In this document: in pieces, positions 32,668 to 44,395 of the stretch
Layout of the letters: each line of letters starts with the position of its first letter
Position numbering within the stretch: the stretch's first letter is position 1
From: Tricholomella constricta
Lineage: Eukaryota > Basidiomycota > Agaricomycetes > Agaricales > Lyophyllaceae
Assembly (NCBI GenBank): GCA_013368375.1
Contig: JAACJP010000032.1
Location: 248,001 to 312,000 of the forward strand
Reading direction: 5' to 3'
Length of the DNA stretch: 64,000 nucleotides
Notes under the pieces: model-generated
Databases searched by the model: none
What the model saw: only the letters and a program-made list of their open reading frames with translations
What the model was told of the DNA's origin: nothing
Program-made: the position numbers and the translations under genes

Positions 32668-33993
32668 ATGGCCAAGGATCGCTGCCGATGCGCAATTCGT
32701 GGCTCTATCAGTGAGTTAATCGCAGTCTCAAAGCTCTTCACTGGCTTTAAAAATGCGATAAACAGACAACGACGAGTACTTCTACGGTGAGTTATCGTGT
32801 AACGGCTGAATTCTAGAACTTGCTGACCCAACTCGATATGTAGTGAAGTCCATCGCTCGTCCAGGGGAAACTATATCATCATATCGCTATGAGCGTCGCG
32901 TTGGCGGAAAAGGGGCCAATCAAGCGATCGCCATCGTCAGGGCCGGGGGAACAGCCGATTTCTATGGAACGATTGGCGAAGACGGCTTATGGGTAAAAGA
33001 AACCGTCGCCGGGTTTGGCCTCGATGATAGGGGTATCATTATCTCTCAGGTAAGGCTTTCGTAAGTATTGTCCTGGAAGTGCATGCTGCTTATTCAAACC
33101 AAGGACCCTACAGGCCGGGCATTGATTCAAATCGCCGACAGCGGCGAAAATAATATCAGTGGGTTATCGCATTGCACCTCTGTACCCGAAACTTTGATGA
33201 CCATAATTGACCCGCTAGTCTTATTCCCTGGGGCGAATCACAGCACACTCCACGAGAAGGCATGGAAGACTCGTGACTCCGACTGTGACTTTCCAGAGTC
33301 CACTCACCTCCTCCTTCAAAACGAGATCCACTTAGAATCAACACTTTGCGCGCTCGAAAATTTCAAAAGCACAACGACGATCTACAACCCATCTCCGCTT
33401 CCTTCTGTTGAGCAAATCAGAGTCTTCCCTTGGAATAAGGTAGATTGGCTGATCGTCAACGAGGGCGAAGCTGAAGACCTTTATAACGCTCTGTCCGAAT
33501 CGGAGGGCCGCCATCCGGATACAACGCCCAATATACTAACGCGATCACACCGCGAGCTCCTCTCTCTTCTCTCCGCACAGCCTGCATTTGCCACCACAAA
33601 CATCATTTGCACACTTGGGAAGGACGGCGTATTAGCCTTCATTCCCGCTTTTCACAGGCCCAGGACTGCCCATGAAGCGCCATCCTTCATGCACTTCCCT
33701 GCTGCGACACTTCAAGGCACGATTCGCGATACGACCGGAGCAGGCGATTGCTTCACCGGCTACTTCGTCCAAGGCTTGATGCAATTTGGTCCTCACGCAC
33801 GAATGGGGCGTGACATTCGAGAGCAGGACGTGGCGAAGATCTTGAAGACCTGTGTTCAGGTGGGCACAACTCCAATTGTCATATGATTACCCACTTATTC
33901 GGAGAAAAGGCGGCAGGAATGTGCGTCGAGAGGCCGGGCACAATCGACAGTATACCCACAAGGTCAGAGGTGGAGGCCAGGATGTCTGCTTAA
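32668..33993 (+). CDS. RBK1: ribokinase (PfkB family)
   Basis: Phosphorylates D-ribose to ribose 5-phosphate with ATP. Six exons read from splice signals: 32668-32710, 32766-32786 (a 21-nt micro-exon), 32844-33049, 33104-33158, 33219-33859 and 33910-33993. They total 1050 nt, 349 aa, and every junction keeps phase. N-terminus 'RGSINNDE', then 'RPGETISS' and the G-G-K-G-A-N-Q substrate motif (PfkB signature 1). The C-terminal signature D-T-T-G-A-G-D-C-F contains the catalytic Asp. The last exon replaces a short read-through that would stop at 33886, and restores the expected C-terminus ('CVERPGTIDSIP'). Length is normal for a fungal ribokinase. It is the first host gene after the transposon island. 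Confidence 0.9.
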
Positions 33994-34117
33994 CATGTCA
34001 CGTACAGGAAATTGCATGTATCTACTACCAACATCAAAGATATACCAACTCATATACCTGCGGGGTGACCAGCGATGATCGCTACTGATTTTCACCTCCC
34101 TCGCTTCTCGTTTGCTC

Positions 34118-34830
34118 ACTTCGAAAGTCTCTTGTGAACAGCGTACGGTCTCTTCTCTGTATTCGCAGCCTCGTCCATGATTCTGAAGCCCCGTGGTGTC
34201 GATGTAGCATCCTTCATACAGGTACGTGAACATAGGCACTGCAATATATCAATCCCATAGGGCAAGGTGGAGAAAGTAACTGCAGGCGAACTCATATCCG
34301 CCTTCCCGGCGAGTTCAACCTCACTGACGAGCTTGTACCGCCGAATGGAACCTTCACGTCGAGCTTGATGTGTTCCTCGCATATCACCTGTTCGTGGCAA
34401 GCTGCGAGGGTGACCTTGAAAGCAGTACATCGGGCTTCTGAACAGTGAGAAAGCGATGGAAGATTTTGCGGTTTAGAGTGGTGAAGCGAGAGTTAATGGA
34501 CTTATCATTCCTCGATGCGAGTGCTTTACGTGCGTCGCCCGGGAGGACCTCAAGGGGGGCGAGTCGCTACGAACAAAGCTAACCGAGAAGATTGGCCCTC
34601 AATTAATTTGTAAAGTGTGGCGGACGAGAAGCGTGGGACGGTGAACGGAGCTGGGGTGTGCTCATTATGATACTAGTCTACGAAAACATACCTTTGAAAA
34701 ATAATGGATTTTAGATTTACAAAGCTTACCGTAAAAAGTCTCTTTGGTTACATCGAGGCCATATTCTCCGAAGAGGAAGCCGAGTCTCGACGAGTGGCGC
34801 GGTAATCGGGATATGGTGGGGTCAGGGAAC
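34118..34830 (-). pseudogene. decayed EthD-like paralogue
   Basis: Three pieces match the intact gene at 35216-36000 in order: 'FLFGEYGLDVTKETF' (about 34740-34790), 'INSRFTTLNRKIFHRFLTVQKP' (about 34430-34500), and 'RRYKLVSEVELAGKADMSSP...' to 'RPYAVHKRLSK' (34118-34350). Stretches between them are missing or frame-shifted, including most of the first half-domain. It is a tandem duplicate that lost function. Confidence 0.7.
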
Positions 34831-35215
34831 CAAACCTTCCTATATCGGTATGTGATGACTCCCAATACGATTAGGTATTGCCACCATGTATTGCGAATCG
34901 AATACGAGAGCATTCTGACAAATTGAACGGCGCCAGGAGGATACCCTCATATTCTGGATACCACGAGCAGGATCAAGACCTCTCTCAATCTACAAGGTGG
35001 CGAGGAAAATAACCTCGACATATTGTGAAATGCTCGATGTTTTCAACTACTGCATGGATGTTCGTCAAGGGTCGGGGCATGGATATCGGCATACCAAAAT
35101 GTGTCAACAATGGGCCTACAAGGTCAGAGATCGAAGTCAGGTAGGAGTTCAGCTTATGCATCGACATGTTACCACCTCGTACTTCCTCTTACAGACTCCC
35201 CCTATCTCTTCCTCT

Positions 35216-36000
35216 TTACTTCGTAAAGCTCGAGTGAAGAGCAAAAGGTCTCATCTCCGAGCTTGCAATCTCACCCAACACCTTGACACTCCATGGCGTC
35301 GTTACCGCCTCCTTCAGCGCAGGATCCGTCAAAAAAGCGTCGGTCTCCAAGTCGTATAAGGTGACATACGGGAAGGCAGCGACGGGCGAGTTCGCGTCCG
35401 CCTTCCCCGCAAGCTCGATCTGGCTAACAAGCTTGTACCGGCGTGCTCTAAGGAAGCCAGGGACCTTCGCGATAAGGTCCAAGTGTTCCTCGGCATACCA
35501 CTTGTTCATATCCTCCTCCTTCTCCTGCGACGCAGGCTGTAAGCCGACGACCAGGACGACCTTGGCCGGCAAGACAGCGGCGGCGTCGAAACCGGGTTTC
35601 TCCAGCGTGGAAAAGCGGCTGTAGATCCTGCGATTGAGGGTGACGAGGCGGGAGATGATAGATTTCTCCCCTGCCGGTGCGTTGATGCTCAGCGCCTTGT
35701 ATTCATCGCTCTGGAGGTATTCAGGGGTGGAGGTATCATATAAAGCTAGCCAGGAAGGCGGTTTGCCATCGAGCGCTTTGTAGCGAGCAGCGGATGAGAA
35801 ACCTGGAAGCGCTATCCGGGCTGGGGCATGTTCCTTATCGTACCAGTCTGTAAAAATAAATGATGATGAGTTATTGAATCTTCAAGCTGTCCGGCGACTC
35901 GGATGTGATAAAGCTTACTGTTGTATTCTTCCTCAGTTACATCTGGGCCACGTTCTCCATAGACGAAGAGGAGACCGTCAGCGACTTCGACTGCAGGCAT
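35216..36000 (-). CDS. EthD-like dimeric alpha/beta-barrel protein
   Basis: Two exons: 35919-36000 and 35216-35847, with intron GTAAGC...TACAG; 714 nt, 237 aa. Start ATG 36000 gives 'MPAVEVADGLLFVYGERGPDVTEEEYNNWYDKEHAP', typical of the EthD/ferredoxin-like fold (strand, then 'W-Y-D-x-E-H'). A second, similar half follows ('AKVVLVVGLQP...NKWYAEEHLDLIAKVPGFLRARRYKL'), so the protein is an internal duplication of the fold. EthD relatives act as small oxygenases, isomerases or stress proteins; the reaction here is not predictable. A decayed tandem copy lies downstream. Confidence 0.8.
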
Positions 36001-36355
36001 TGGAGGGAAGATACTGTAAAGGCCCCACAAAGCTTTTCGTGACCAAAATCAAGCCGCGATCACATATACATACACATGTTTAGATCACAAATCATGGGAA
36101 CTCAGTACTCAGTACTCAGTGCCAATGTATCAGCACCCTATATAAGTTCACATGGGCTGAGAAGTCGAGACTTTGAGCTATGTAAAGTATCCGCTATTCC
36201 CGGGTGTTGATAAGGCCTGAGGGGCGATACGAACGCGCAGTGTCCAATCACAACTTCAAGATGTAATTCATCGTAATGTTGTTCTCAGCCCCTCAGGCCT
36301 CAAAGATAGCCGGCATCAGGGGATTCCCATGCATCGTGGATTGCGTGTAATACCA

Positions 36356-38626
36356 TCAAGCAAACACCCACAGTTCGTTGACAGGATCGCCCTCAGCGCC
36401 CACCGCATCTTCATCCTCCTCCTCACCCCCCTCCGCATTGGCCGCCTCGGCGGCATCAGCGACAGGGAACAACTTCCGGCCTTTCCTCACATCACCCGCC
36501 AGCGCAGGCTCCTTCTTAATCTTCCGATGCGCCTCAGTGTCAAACAGCTACCACATCCCGAGGTCAACTTCAGGGGCACAAGGTCAAACGGCTGCACTTA
36601 CCGTTCCATACGTATGGTCCAAAAAGTCCTCCATCGCATACGACGGCTTCGTAAATGCCTCGGAGAATATCTTTACAAGTGTGGACACGCCGGAATGGTA
36701 GTGCGAGCGGTGCGAGAAGAGCTCCCAGAGCGAGCTGAGTTGCGCCTGGGTGTTCAGCGGGTTCTCCTCGTTTGAAAGGTATGGGTCTGTTGCAACGATC
36801 AGCTCACTCTGTGGATACAATGGCTGGAGCGACAATACCATTCGAAGGGTCGTCAACATCGGTGCGGTGGATCATGGACATGAGGGCTGGGTGGAGTTTG
36901 AGGACATTGTAGGTGAAGGGGATGACCATGACGATGGCGGCAGGAGGCGCGGTGAGGGAGAGGCGTGAAAGACGCTTAACGAATGATGCAAGGAGATTTG
37001 AGGGTAGATGCCTAAAATGGGTACGTAAGACGAGACATTGAGAGTAGACAAAACATCGAAAAACGTACGTCGAGCTGAGAAAAAGCTCTGTCATGCGGAA
37101 GAACCGTGCTCGATGTTTGAGATGCAGGGCGTCGCGGTCAAGGAACGTGTACAGCCGGGTATAGAAAGACGGGTAATCACTAGAGATATACACCTTCAGT
37201 TCAACGCACAAACGCTAGAAGACGGGAAACTTACAGATTATACTCTTTCATGAGTACAAACAGTGCGTTCAGCGCCAACAGACCCACTGCTCCACCTACA
37301 GACACCATCAGCCAAGCCGTCACGAAAGGCTCTCCTGTCAAAAAAAACGCACCATAGTCCACCGACGCCCCCACCCAGTCCATCACAAGCACCGGGCGCG
37401 TCAAATGCGGCATAACCCCCCGGTGCATCACATTCAACGCGCGCATAGCCAATGCCTTTCCATTTTCCTCCGAAATCGACAGCCGCGGCAGCAATGCCAG
37501 CCATGCCCGCGTAAACACCGCGCGATGTGAGGGGAGCGCATGGAGCGATTGGTGTATCGTGAGCTTATGCAGCCGCGCTGACGGGCCCCGAGGTTTACCG
37601 TCCGTCTGCGCCGGTTCTTCATCGAAGAACTTGCGCCAGTCGTCCTCGTCCTCCTCGGCCTCTTTGTCGTTCTCATCCTCTTCACCTGATGATGCGGCAT
37701 CTGCCCCCGCCTTCTTCGATGGTCCTTTGGGCTTTGGTGGCCGCGTGCCCATCTCAGAGACCCACCATGAGTTAAGCTCGGATTTTTCAGTCGGGAATGT
37801 GTTTAAGCGTTCTAGGACGGAGAGGAGGTTGGCTGCGAGGCTTGGGGCCATCTTTGGCGGTGTCGAGTTGAGTAGGGTGCTGTGAGAATGTCAGCTGTTA
37901 CTGTCTGAGTATCGTGAGCTATTAGCACGCACCCTGCTTCACGCAGGAAGAACCACCGAATGTCGTCGTGGACACTAAACCAAGTTTCATGAAAATAGTG
38001 CAGGACGTCTGGGTCGATCGTGGAGTTTTCGGACGTCGATTTTTCTTGTAATCTCGGCGATGGTGGACATAGGAGAAGAAACGACACGATTTTACGGAAA
38101 TGTGATATGTGGAATTGGGGCTGTGACGGCGTGGCTTTAGTGTACGACGTTGACAGGTGTTTTTGCAATGAAAGCAATATTTGAAGGGCCGAGATCTGGG
38201 CAAGATTAGACTGGCTTTCCACGCAATACAATTCAATAGAGGACTCACGCGTAGTGTCTTCTCTTCGTCTTTTAACAGGCCCCCTAGGTGATCGACATAA
38301 ACATTCAGTCGATCCCACAACCAGGCTTTGACCACCTTTGCCGCATCGTCTCCACCCAAACCCAGTTTATCATCGGCAATAACGAGTACAAAGACTCTGT
38401 ATAGAGCATAGACAGCCTTTGAAGTCTCTGATGGGGTTTTCGTCGCAAGTGCCAGGTCCAAGAGATCGGCTAGTGGGTTCAGAGACGCATTGGTCGCGAC
38501 TGCGCGCGTTAAATCAGCTTCTAGTTTTTGTATTGACTGTTTGATCGCCGAGTCTGCCTGTACTTTCCGCTTCTTGGTCGGCGGGGGCAGAGAACGTATA
38601 GGGCCAGGCATTTTATCTGAAGCCAC
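36356..38626 (-). CDS. NOC4: nucleolar complex protein 4 (NOC4), ribosome biogenesis
   Basis: Eight exons, all phase-consistent: 38249-38626, 37933-38195, 37353-37879, 37235-37295, 37069-37179, 36839-37011, 36602-36786 and 36356-36547. They total 1890 nt, 629 aa (624 if the second Met, 38611, is used). The CBF/NOC domain is clear: 'FHISHFRKIVSFLLLCPPS', 'ETWFSVHDDIRWFFLREAG', 'RPVLVMDWVGASVDYG', 'FYTRLYTFLDRDALHLKHRARFFRMTELFLSST' and 'YAMEDFLDHTYGT'. An acidic linker lies mid-protein and a basic then acidic tail at the end. In yeast Noc4 pairs with Nop14 in the small-subunit processome for 18S rRNA maturation in the nucleolus. It is divergent from the NOPCHAP1-like gene. Confidence 0.92.
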
Positions 38627-39296
38627 AAGCGTTCAGTCGAAAAGATTTCGTGCAAGGTCAATGTCCTTCAGATCAAATATGCACACACACTACCTTGATT
38701 GATCGCCTTGTCTCCCACCCAACTTCCACCTTTTGCATTGCATACCAGGAAGTTCAGTCGCGATAAATTTATCGCAGTCATCTCCCCAGGCCATCCTAGG
38801 GGACCGTAATTTACACTGGAGTGCTTATCATCTTCCAAGCATCTCCCAGTGTATGTTGTACTTACTCTGGGCTTGACAACCCAATTCCTGAGCCTTGAGC
38901 ATAATTTGGACAACTAACTGATATTAGCTATATTCTGAGCGTGATCTTATGTGATTGTAGCAGCTACTATAAGGTGGTAAGACAAAAAGGCACCCGTTTC
39001 TTTTCCATTGGAGCGGTTATGTTGTCTTTTGAGTATTTGGACCCAAAGTTGGGCCCAAATCATAGGTCAGATCATGAGCCATAGTTCCTTTTAAATGAGC
39101 GAATACAACGTAAGAATGTTCGTAAGTCGTAAGAATTAGCTGATGCATAACGTACTTCAGACGAATATATGTAGGAGAGAAGGTGAAATGATCGGACATC
39201 GGAGACGGTTCCTGCTTTAGCAGCATCTCCCGATCCAAACATCAAACTTTTTGTATCTTGCCATCACCTCGTTCCTCCATCTCTGGGCCTTGTTCA
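38627..39296. promoter_or_regulatory. divergent intergenic region between two nucleolar genes
   Basis: 670 bp separates the starts of NOC4 (minus) and the NOPCHAP1-like gene (plus). No ORF of note. Because both genes act in snoRNP and small-subunit assembly, a shared bidirectional promoter is plausible. I did not see a convincing RRPE or PAC motif. Confidence 0.4.
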
Positions 39297-39893
39297 ATGG
39301 ACGGACAAAAAACTACGAGAGAAAAATTAGAAGTCGAAGATGAGGAAGCTCGACTCCAGAGAATCCGTGAGTTTTCAGGTCCTGTATGCACACACAACGC
39401 TCAATTCACAATGACATGTCAGAATCCACCCTCGAGAAACTCAACGCGTCCTCCTTCACACCCGCCACTGCGCCACCCTCGCTCAACCTCCCTGCCGAAC
39501 GCCCAAAGCCGCACTTTGTACCCCCAAGCGACCTGCTGTCCCGCGTGCAGGCGTTCCTCCCTGAACTTGAGGCTTCCAACGCGGTGCTGCAACAGCGCCT
39601 CCAGGACGACCCACGCAGCGTCGATATCGAGAACGTCGAGGATGGCGCAGAGCAGTACATTGAGATGGTGCGTCGACTACACACCGTTCTTTGTGGTTCC
39701 CGAATCTGACTCGTTGTGTTGAATGAAATAGAACCTCGGGCTCGGACTCTTCGAGCAACGAGGATCCCATGCAACTGCTTCCGGCAACAACGAATCTATG
39801 TCTAGTTCGTCGGACTCGGGCTCCAACTCGGACTCCGATTCCGCAGACGACTCTTCAGCTGAAGAGAGTGATAGCGATGGGTCGCGGTCTTAG
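39297..39893 (+). CDS. NOPCHAP1-like chaperone of box C/D snoRNP assembly
   Basis: Three exons: 39297-39366, 39423-39667 and 39732-39893; 477 nt, 158 aa. An N-terminal helical segment ('EEARLQRIQSTLEKLNA') leads to the family core 'DLLSRVQAFLPELEASNAVLQQRL', then 'DIENVEDGAEQYIEMNLGLGLFEQ'. It ends in a Ser/Asp/Glu-rich tail. The core follows human NOPCHAP1 (C12orf45): a Leu-rich 'FLP' helix, then 'ENI...I-M...LFE', then an acidic tail. That protein bridges NOP58 and the R2TP chaperone. An ATG at 39413 would give a shorter protein starting in the intron. Confidence 0.78.
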
Positions 39894-40059
39894 GTTGCAG
39901 GAAACTCATCCACGATACTCTTTGACGCTACAATATGACCAAGTTCATGTTTAGCACAGGGATAAGCGGTATTGAAATATGCAAGGGTTTTCTCGTTCTC
40001 GCCCAGGTGCGTCGGTCACGAACCAAACCTCACGAATTCGACTGACCTTTCATAGTCCC

Positions 40060-40219
40060 GATGCGATGTTATTGGAGGGGCATGTGTCGCTGAATTCGAC
40101 GATCAATCCAATGGAAGTGAAGCAAGCGATGTATTCAGTAGTAGCGGTGGGAAGGCGCCCGCGGTACTGCGAGTAACTCCCTGCAAGGATGGCAAGACCA
40201 TCTTACTGCATGAGAGCGT
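40060..40219 (-). pseudogene. lectin relic: exon 4 and start of exon 3
   Basis: Aligns with exon 4, intron 3 and the end of exon 3 of the lectin genes ('acgatcaatccaatggaagtgaagc' against 'acgatcaatccaagggaagtgaagc'), with many substitutions and a lost frame. It is the leftmost trace of the lectin cluster. Confidence 0.7.
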
Positions 40220-40318
40220 AGAGAGGATCACGATGCGCATGAGAGTCGGTTTGGATCATATATCTTCATCGCGATATAAGTTTGAACAGAAACTTAAATC
40301 GATCGGTTTTTGGAAAAA

Positions 40319-40340
40319 GGCACACGCCTGAAAGTCCTTT
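40319..40340 (-). repeat. conserved 3' element of the lectin genes
   Basis: In mRNA sense AAAGGACTTTC(A)GGCGTGTGCC, about 120-145 nt after the stop codon. Near-identical copies lie at 43144-43165 and 54991-55012 (minus genes) and 58550-58570 (plus gene, one base shorter). It is retained where nearby DNA has diverged; a role in 3' end formation or mRNA control is possible. Confidence 0.6.
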
Positions 40341-40461
40341 GTTGCGATGTACAAAACTACAACAATACTCGTACATAACACTGTTGGCTCAAATGACCGC
40401 GAAGCCGAACTTCAGCTATGTACAATGTTCTCAGTTTCGAGAGATAACGAAATGGGTTGAA

Positions 40462-41229
40462 TCAAAGGAAGACATCGTTGATGCCGAAGTTGGTAGAGCC
40501 GCCAGATTGGAGTTTGTAAACGGCGACGGTGTCGAGGTTGCCTGCGATAACGGTAAGGAGGATCATTTTTTTGTTCAATGGAGAGAAACCTACCGTTGGA
40601 GGCGCATGTGCCGCTGAAACCGACAACCAATCCAAGGGAAGTGAAGCCAACAATGCCTTGTGTTTTAGCGCTGGCGTCCGGGAAGGGGCCTGTGGCACTG
40701 TGAGCGAGTGAATAATTCCAGCAAAGACGAGTGCACTGACCTTGCTGCGTGAGAGCACCGGTATCCTTGTTGTAGATGAGGAACCCGATGCGCCTCAGAG
40801 TAGGCTGATCGGCGTCATCGTCAATGGCGCCAAAGATGCCGACGAAGAACTCATTGTCTGTGGCGTACGAAGAACATCAGTCAGGAGAAAATATCGAGGA
40901 CATCGCCAAACTCGCCAGCAACAGTCACGGTCTTCTGACTGCCAGAGCGCTGTCCGTGCATCTGGACACTGGGCTGGGTGGTGTTGGAGAGCTGGTAGGT
41001 GATTTCGATGCCGTTGGGCTTGGCGGTACCGATCCAGACGCTGATGCTCGTGACCTTCTTGATGTATTGGTGGGCGGGCCACAGGCCAACTGGAGTACAA
41101 AGAGTCAGAGTTTGAACGTCCCGAGGAGAGCAAACGGATATTACCATCTTTCAGGTCATCAAAGGTATATTTGGAGTCGGACGTGGTGGCGTAACCGACG
41201 GCCTCAGAAACGACAAGAGCGGGAAGCAT
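40462..41229 (-). CDS. jacalin-like lectin, copy 1
   Basis: Five exons: 41145-41229, 40916-41089, 40741-40857, 40594-40689 and 40462-40541; 552 nt, 183 aa. The pattern is that of a single jacalin-related (beta-prism) domain: 'LWPAHQYIKKVTSISVWIG...GIEITYQL', 'MHGQRSG', 'NEFFVGIFGAIDD', 'LRRIGFL', 'GIVGFTSLGLVVGFSG', 'NLDTVAVYKLQSGG'. There is no N-glycan-rich tail or clear signal peptide. Intron 2 starts GCGAGT, so it is a GC-AG intron. Such proteins usually bind sugars; ligand unknown. It is near-identical to copy 2 in coding and upstream DNA. TATATAA lies at 41305-41311. An earlier Met at 41259 is less likely, because the others start at MLPALVV. Confidence 0.82.
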
Positions 41230-41573
41230 TGCAGAGATGGAGATTTGAGAACCGAACAAGAGAGATAGCTGGGATGCTGGCTTAACAGTGTGGATTAAGG
41301 ACCCTTATATACTCGAAACCCATGTATTTGGAGGTGTTGGCGGTGACATTAGAATGATAGGTGAGACAAATATACCGATAGAAGTGCGGATGAAGGTATA
41401 GTGAAAATGACAGCTCGAATCGAGAGGAAGTCACGCATCGTACCGGGCAAGGATATCTCCGAGTAAAGTATCTCCGAGTGCAAGTTTACATCTTGAAACG
41501 CTGTGAATCAGGTCATATGTTGAACGAACCGATTCATCATATAGCGCCCTGCGAAGGTACAATGAAAACCGTG
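41230..41573. repeat. duplicated lectin promoter region (copy 1 arm)
   Basis: Nearly identical to 44053-44395 upstream of copy 2, including 'cgagtatataagggtcc'. Identity stops abruptly at 'aatgaaaaccgt', marking the duplication breakpoint. Beyond it, 41574-42760 instead resembles DNA upstream of copy 4 (56160-57200). Confidence 0.8.
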
Positions 41574-42769
41574 GTGCCTCGCGTGAAAGCAATCAGTAAA
41601 TCCGAGAGATGCGGTGATGTCCAAGGCCTGGAATGCACGACAAGCATTGGCCATGGTCGATACAGTTTAACTATATTTGAATAGACAGCCAGATGGTTAA
41701 TGGAAGGAGCATTGAAATTCCCGAGTATCTCGTTGTTGCGAACCGTAGCAATGGAGAGTTTTGTGGCCGCGGGTGGCGAACATCAAGCTAATCAGGTTCA
41801 GATGCATAAAAGCCGCCCACAGAAGTAGAAAGAACTTCGTATATATGTCAGACCAGTCGGTTGTGAGCAAGGGAAGCACGGCAGCGCCTTCTCCGTTGCT
41901 TGCCAAGCCTTTGTAAATCCGCGAACCCTGAGGCTCCACCCCAGAAGACATCTTAACATTTGGCTTGAAGGCGGCAGGGTGAGGTGTGGTTTCTTCTATC
42001 AGTATAACGCCATCTCTGGGAAGTACTTCACGGGAGAAAGGCGGACGGCAAGGAAGCTAAGGTCACAACTTGTCACTTTTCACTGACAAGAGTCATGTGG
42101 CTTTGCGGTCAGCCCTGCAGATCGAAAGTAAGCCTGGAAAGATCTTTAACCTTCCCTCTATGTACCACAGCGAATTGCCCACAAGCGGCGTAATGTTTCT
42201 CGATGGCGAATTGCATGATTGAAAGAGCCACACGTCGTAGTAAAAGTCGACTTCCAAGCGTGAAGATAACTGCACAATCACCGATAGATCTCGCAGTATA
42301 TCCGCCAGATGGCACAAGAGGGCGCCCGCTCCAACTTGAAACACCAAAAGACGTGATTCGTAAGAATGGTACCGCCTGTGATGGCTTCAATGCGGCAAGG
42401 TATACCAATCGGAAGCCTGGAACTCTGCATATCACCAGCTCGTAACATAAAGACCACAAAGATGGAATGACGGTTGTCCTGGTGTACGTCGATGTAAGAC
42501 TGGGTCAGGGGATCAGAATGGAAGCTTGTGCACAGTGCGACCCAAAATGCTCGGAGATCATCGTATGCCATGAGTCAAGGGCAAAAAGTCTAGGTGGTGC
42601 GAAGCAGTTGGTCTCTCTGAGTGGAATACATGATGAGTCTGTGCGGATTTCGTTGTATTCAGGTGCTGTGTAAGGTACGAGCACTCTCGTGGGAACGGAG
42701 GACAGCGCTCACTGAGGGTTGACTCGGCCATGGATCTGCTCCCACCTGAAGGGTACATATGGAGGATTC
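41574..42769. other. duplicated spacer with possible membrane-protein remnant
   Basis: Homologous to 56160-57200 with indels. Minus-strand fragments read hydrophobic segments ('FFLLLWAAFMHLNLISLMFA', 'VFMLRAGDMQSSRLPIGIP') but in different frames. A decayed multi-spanning membrane protein duplicated with the lectins is possible, not proven. Confidence 0.35.
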
Positions 42770-43025
42770 CAAGAGATAGCGATTTCTGGGAGAGTGGTGA
42801 AGGGAGCGCTGCCTGACTGGAGAGTTTGGAAGGCGACGTGTCGAGATCTCTTGCTATGACGGTAAGCAGGATCATCTTTCTCGATGCGGAGAGATCAACC
42901 GTTGGACGCGCATGTGCCGCGGAATCCAACGATCAATTCAAGTGAAGTGAAACCAACGATGTTTTGAGAAAGTGACGGTGGCGTTGGGGAACTTGAAGGC
43001 ACCTGTGGCACTGCCAGTAGTGAGC
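42770..43025 (-). pseudogene. lectin relic: exons 4 and 5
   Basis: Minus-strand match to exon 4 ('NATVT...IVGF', now with a frame change and an early stop) and to exon 5 ('ARDLDTS', against 'GNLDTV'). Exons 1-3 are gone. Confidence 0.75.
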
Positions 43026-43285
43026 GAGAAGAGCACATGCTGCATGAGAGCACCAATAGCCTTGCTGTTCATCGCGATGAATTGTCCAATAGCGAGCTTG
43101 CAATAATAGACAGGAACATAAATTGACCGGTCTTGTGTAAAAAGGCACACGCCTGAAAGTCCTTTATTGCGAGGTACGAAACTACAAAAATATTCGTACA
43201 TAACACTGTCGGCTCGAATGACCGCGAAGCCAAACATCAGCTATGTACAATATTCTCAGTGCTGAGAGATGAAGAGGGGGGCATA

Positions 43286-44052
43286 TCAATTAAGGAAGAA
43301 TTTGCTAATGCCGACGTTGGTAGAGCCGCCAGATTGGACTTTGTAGACGGCGATGGTGTCGAGGTTGCCTGCGGTGACGGTGAGCAGGAATATCCTTCTC
43401 GATGAAGGGCGACTTACCGTTAGAGGCGGAGGTACCGCTGAATCCGACGATCAATCCAAGGGAAGTGAAACCAACGATGTTTTTGGTGGTGACGGTGGCG
43501 TCGGGGAAGGGACCTACGATGTTGCGAGTAAGTAAAAGATTCCAACAAGGACGGGAAGACTAACCTTGCTGCGTGAGAGCACCAGTATCCTTGTTGTAGA
43601 CGAGGAACCCGATGCGTCTGAGAGCGGGCTGATCGGCGTTATCGTCAATGGCGCCAAAGATGCCGACGAAGAACTCATTGTCTGTGGCGTACGAAGAACA
43701 TCAATCAGGAGAAAATATCGAGGACATCGCCAAACTCGCCAGCAACAGTCACGGTCTTCTGACTGCCAGAGCGCTGTCCGTGCATCTGGACACTGGGCTG
43801 GGTGGTGTTGGAGAGCTGGTAGGTGATTTCGATGCCGTTGGGCTTGGCGGCACCGATCCAGACGCTGATGCTCGTGACCTTCTTGATGTATTGGTGGGCG
43901 GGCCAGAGGCCAACTGGAAATTAAAGAGTCAGAGTTCGAAAATGCTGAGGAGAGCAACGAATTTTACCATCTTTGAGGTCATCGAAGGTTAACTTGGGGT
44001 CGGACGTGGTGGCGTAACCAACGGCCTCAGAAACGACAAGAGCGGGAAGCAT
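43286..44052 (-). CDS. jacalin-like lectin, copy 2
   Basis: Same five-exon structure as copy 1, ATG 44052, stop 43286-43288, about 183 aa. The first residues are 'MLPALVVSEAVGYATTSDPKLTFDDLKD'. Intron 2 has the GCGAGT donor. TATATAA at 44128-44134. Coding and upstream DNA are nearly identical to copy 1, so the duplication is recent. Most differences are in exon 5 and the introns. The sugar ligand is unknown. Confidence 0.82.
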
Positions 44053-44395
44053 GGCAGAGATGGAGATTTGAGAACCGAACAAGAGAGATAGCTGGGATGC
44101 TGGCTTAACAGTGTGGATTACGGACCCTTATATACTCGAAACCCATGTATTTGGAGGTGTTGGCGGTGACTCTAGAATGATAGGTGAGACAAATATACCG
44201 ATAGAAGTGCGGATGAAGGTATAGTGAAAATGACAGCTCGAATCGAGAGGAAGTCACGCATCGTACCGGGCAAGGATATCTCCGAGTAATATCTCCGAGT
44301 GCAAGTTTGCATCTTGAAACGCTGTGAATCAGGTCATATGTTGAACGAACCGATTCATCATATAGCGCCCTGCGAAGGCACAATGAAAACCGTAG

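Noticed and set aside
40824..41285. Plus-strand ORFs beginning MAPKMPTKNS and repeated at each minus-strand lectin
   Set aside because: They are the opposite-strand shadow of lectin exons 1-3 and intron 2; conservation follows from the duplication.
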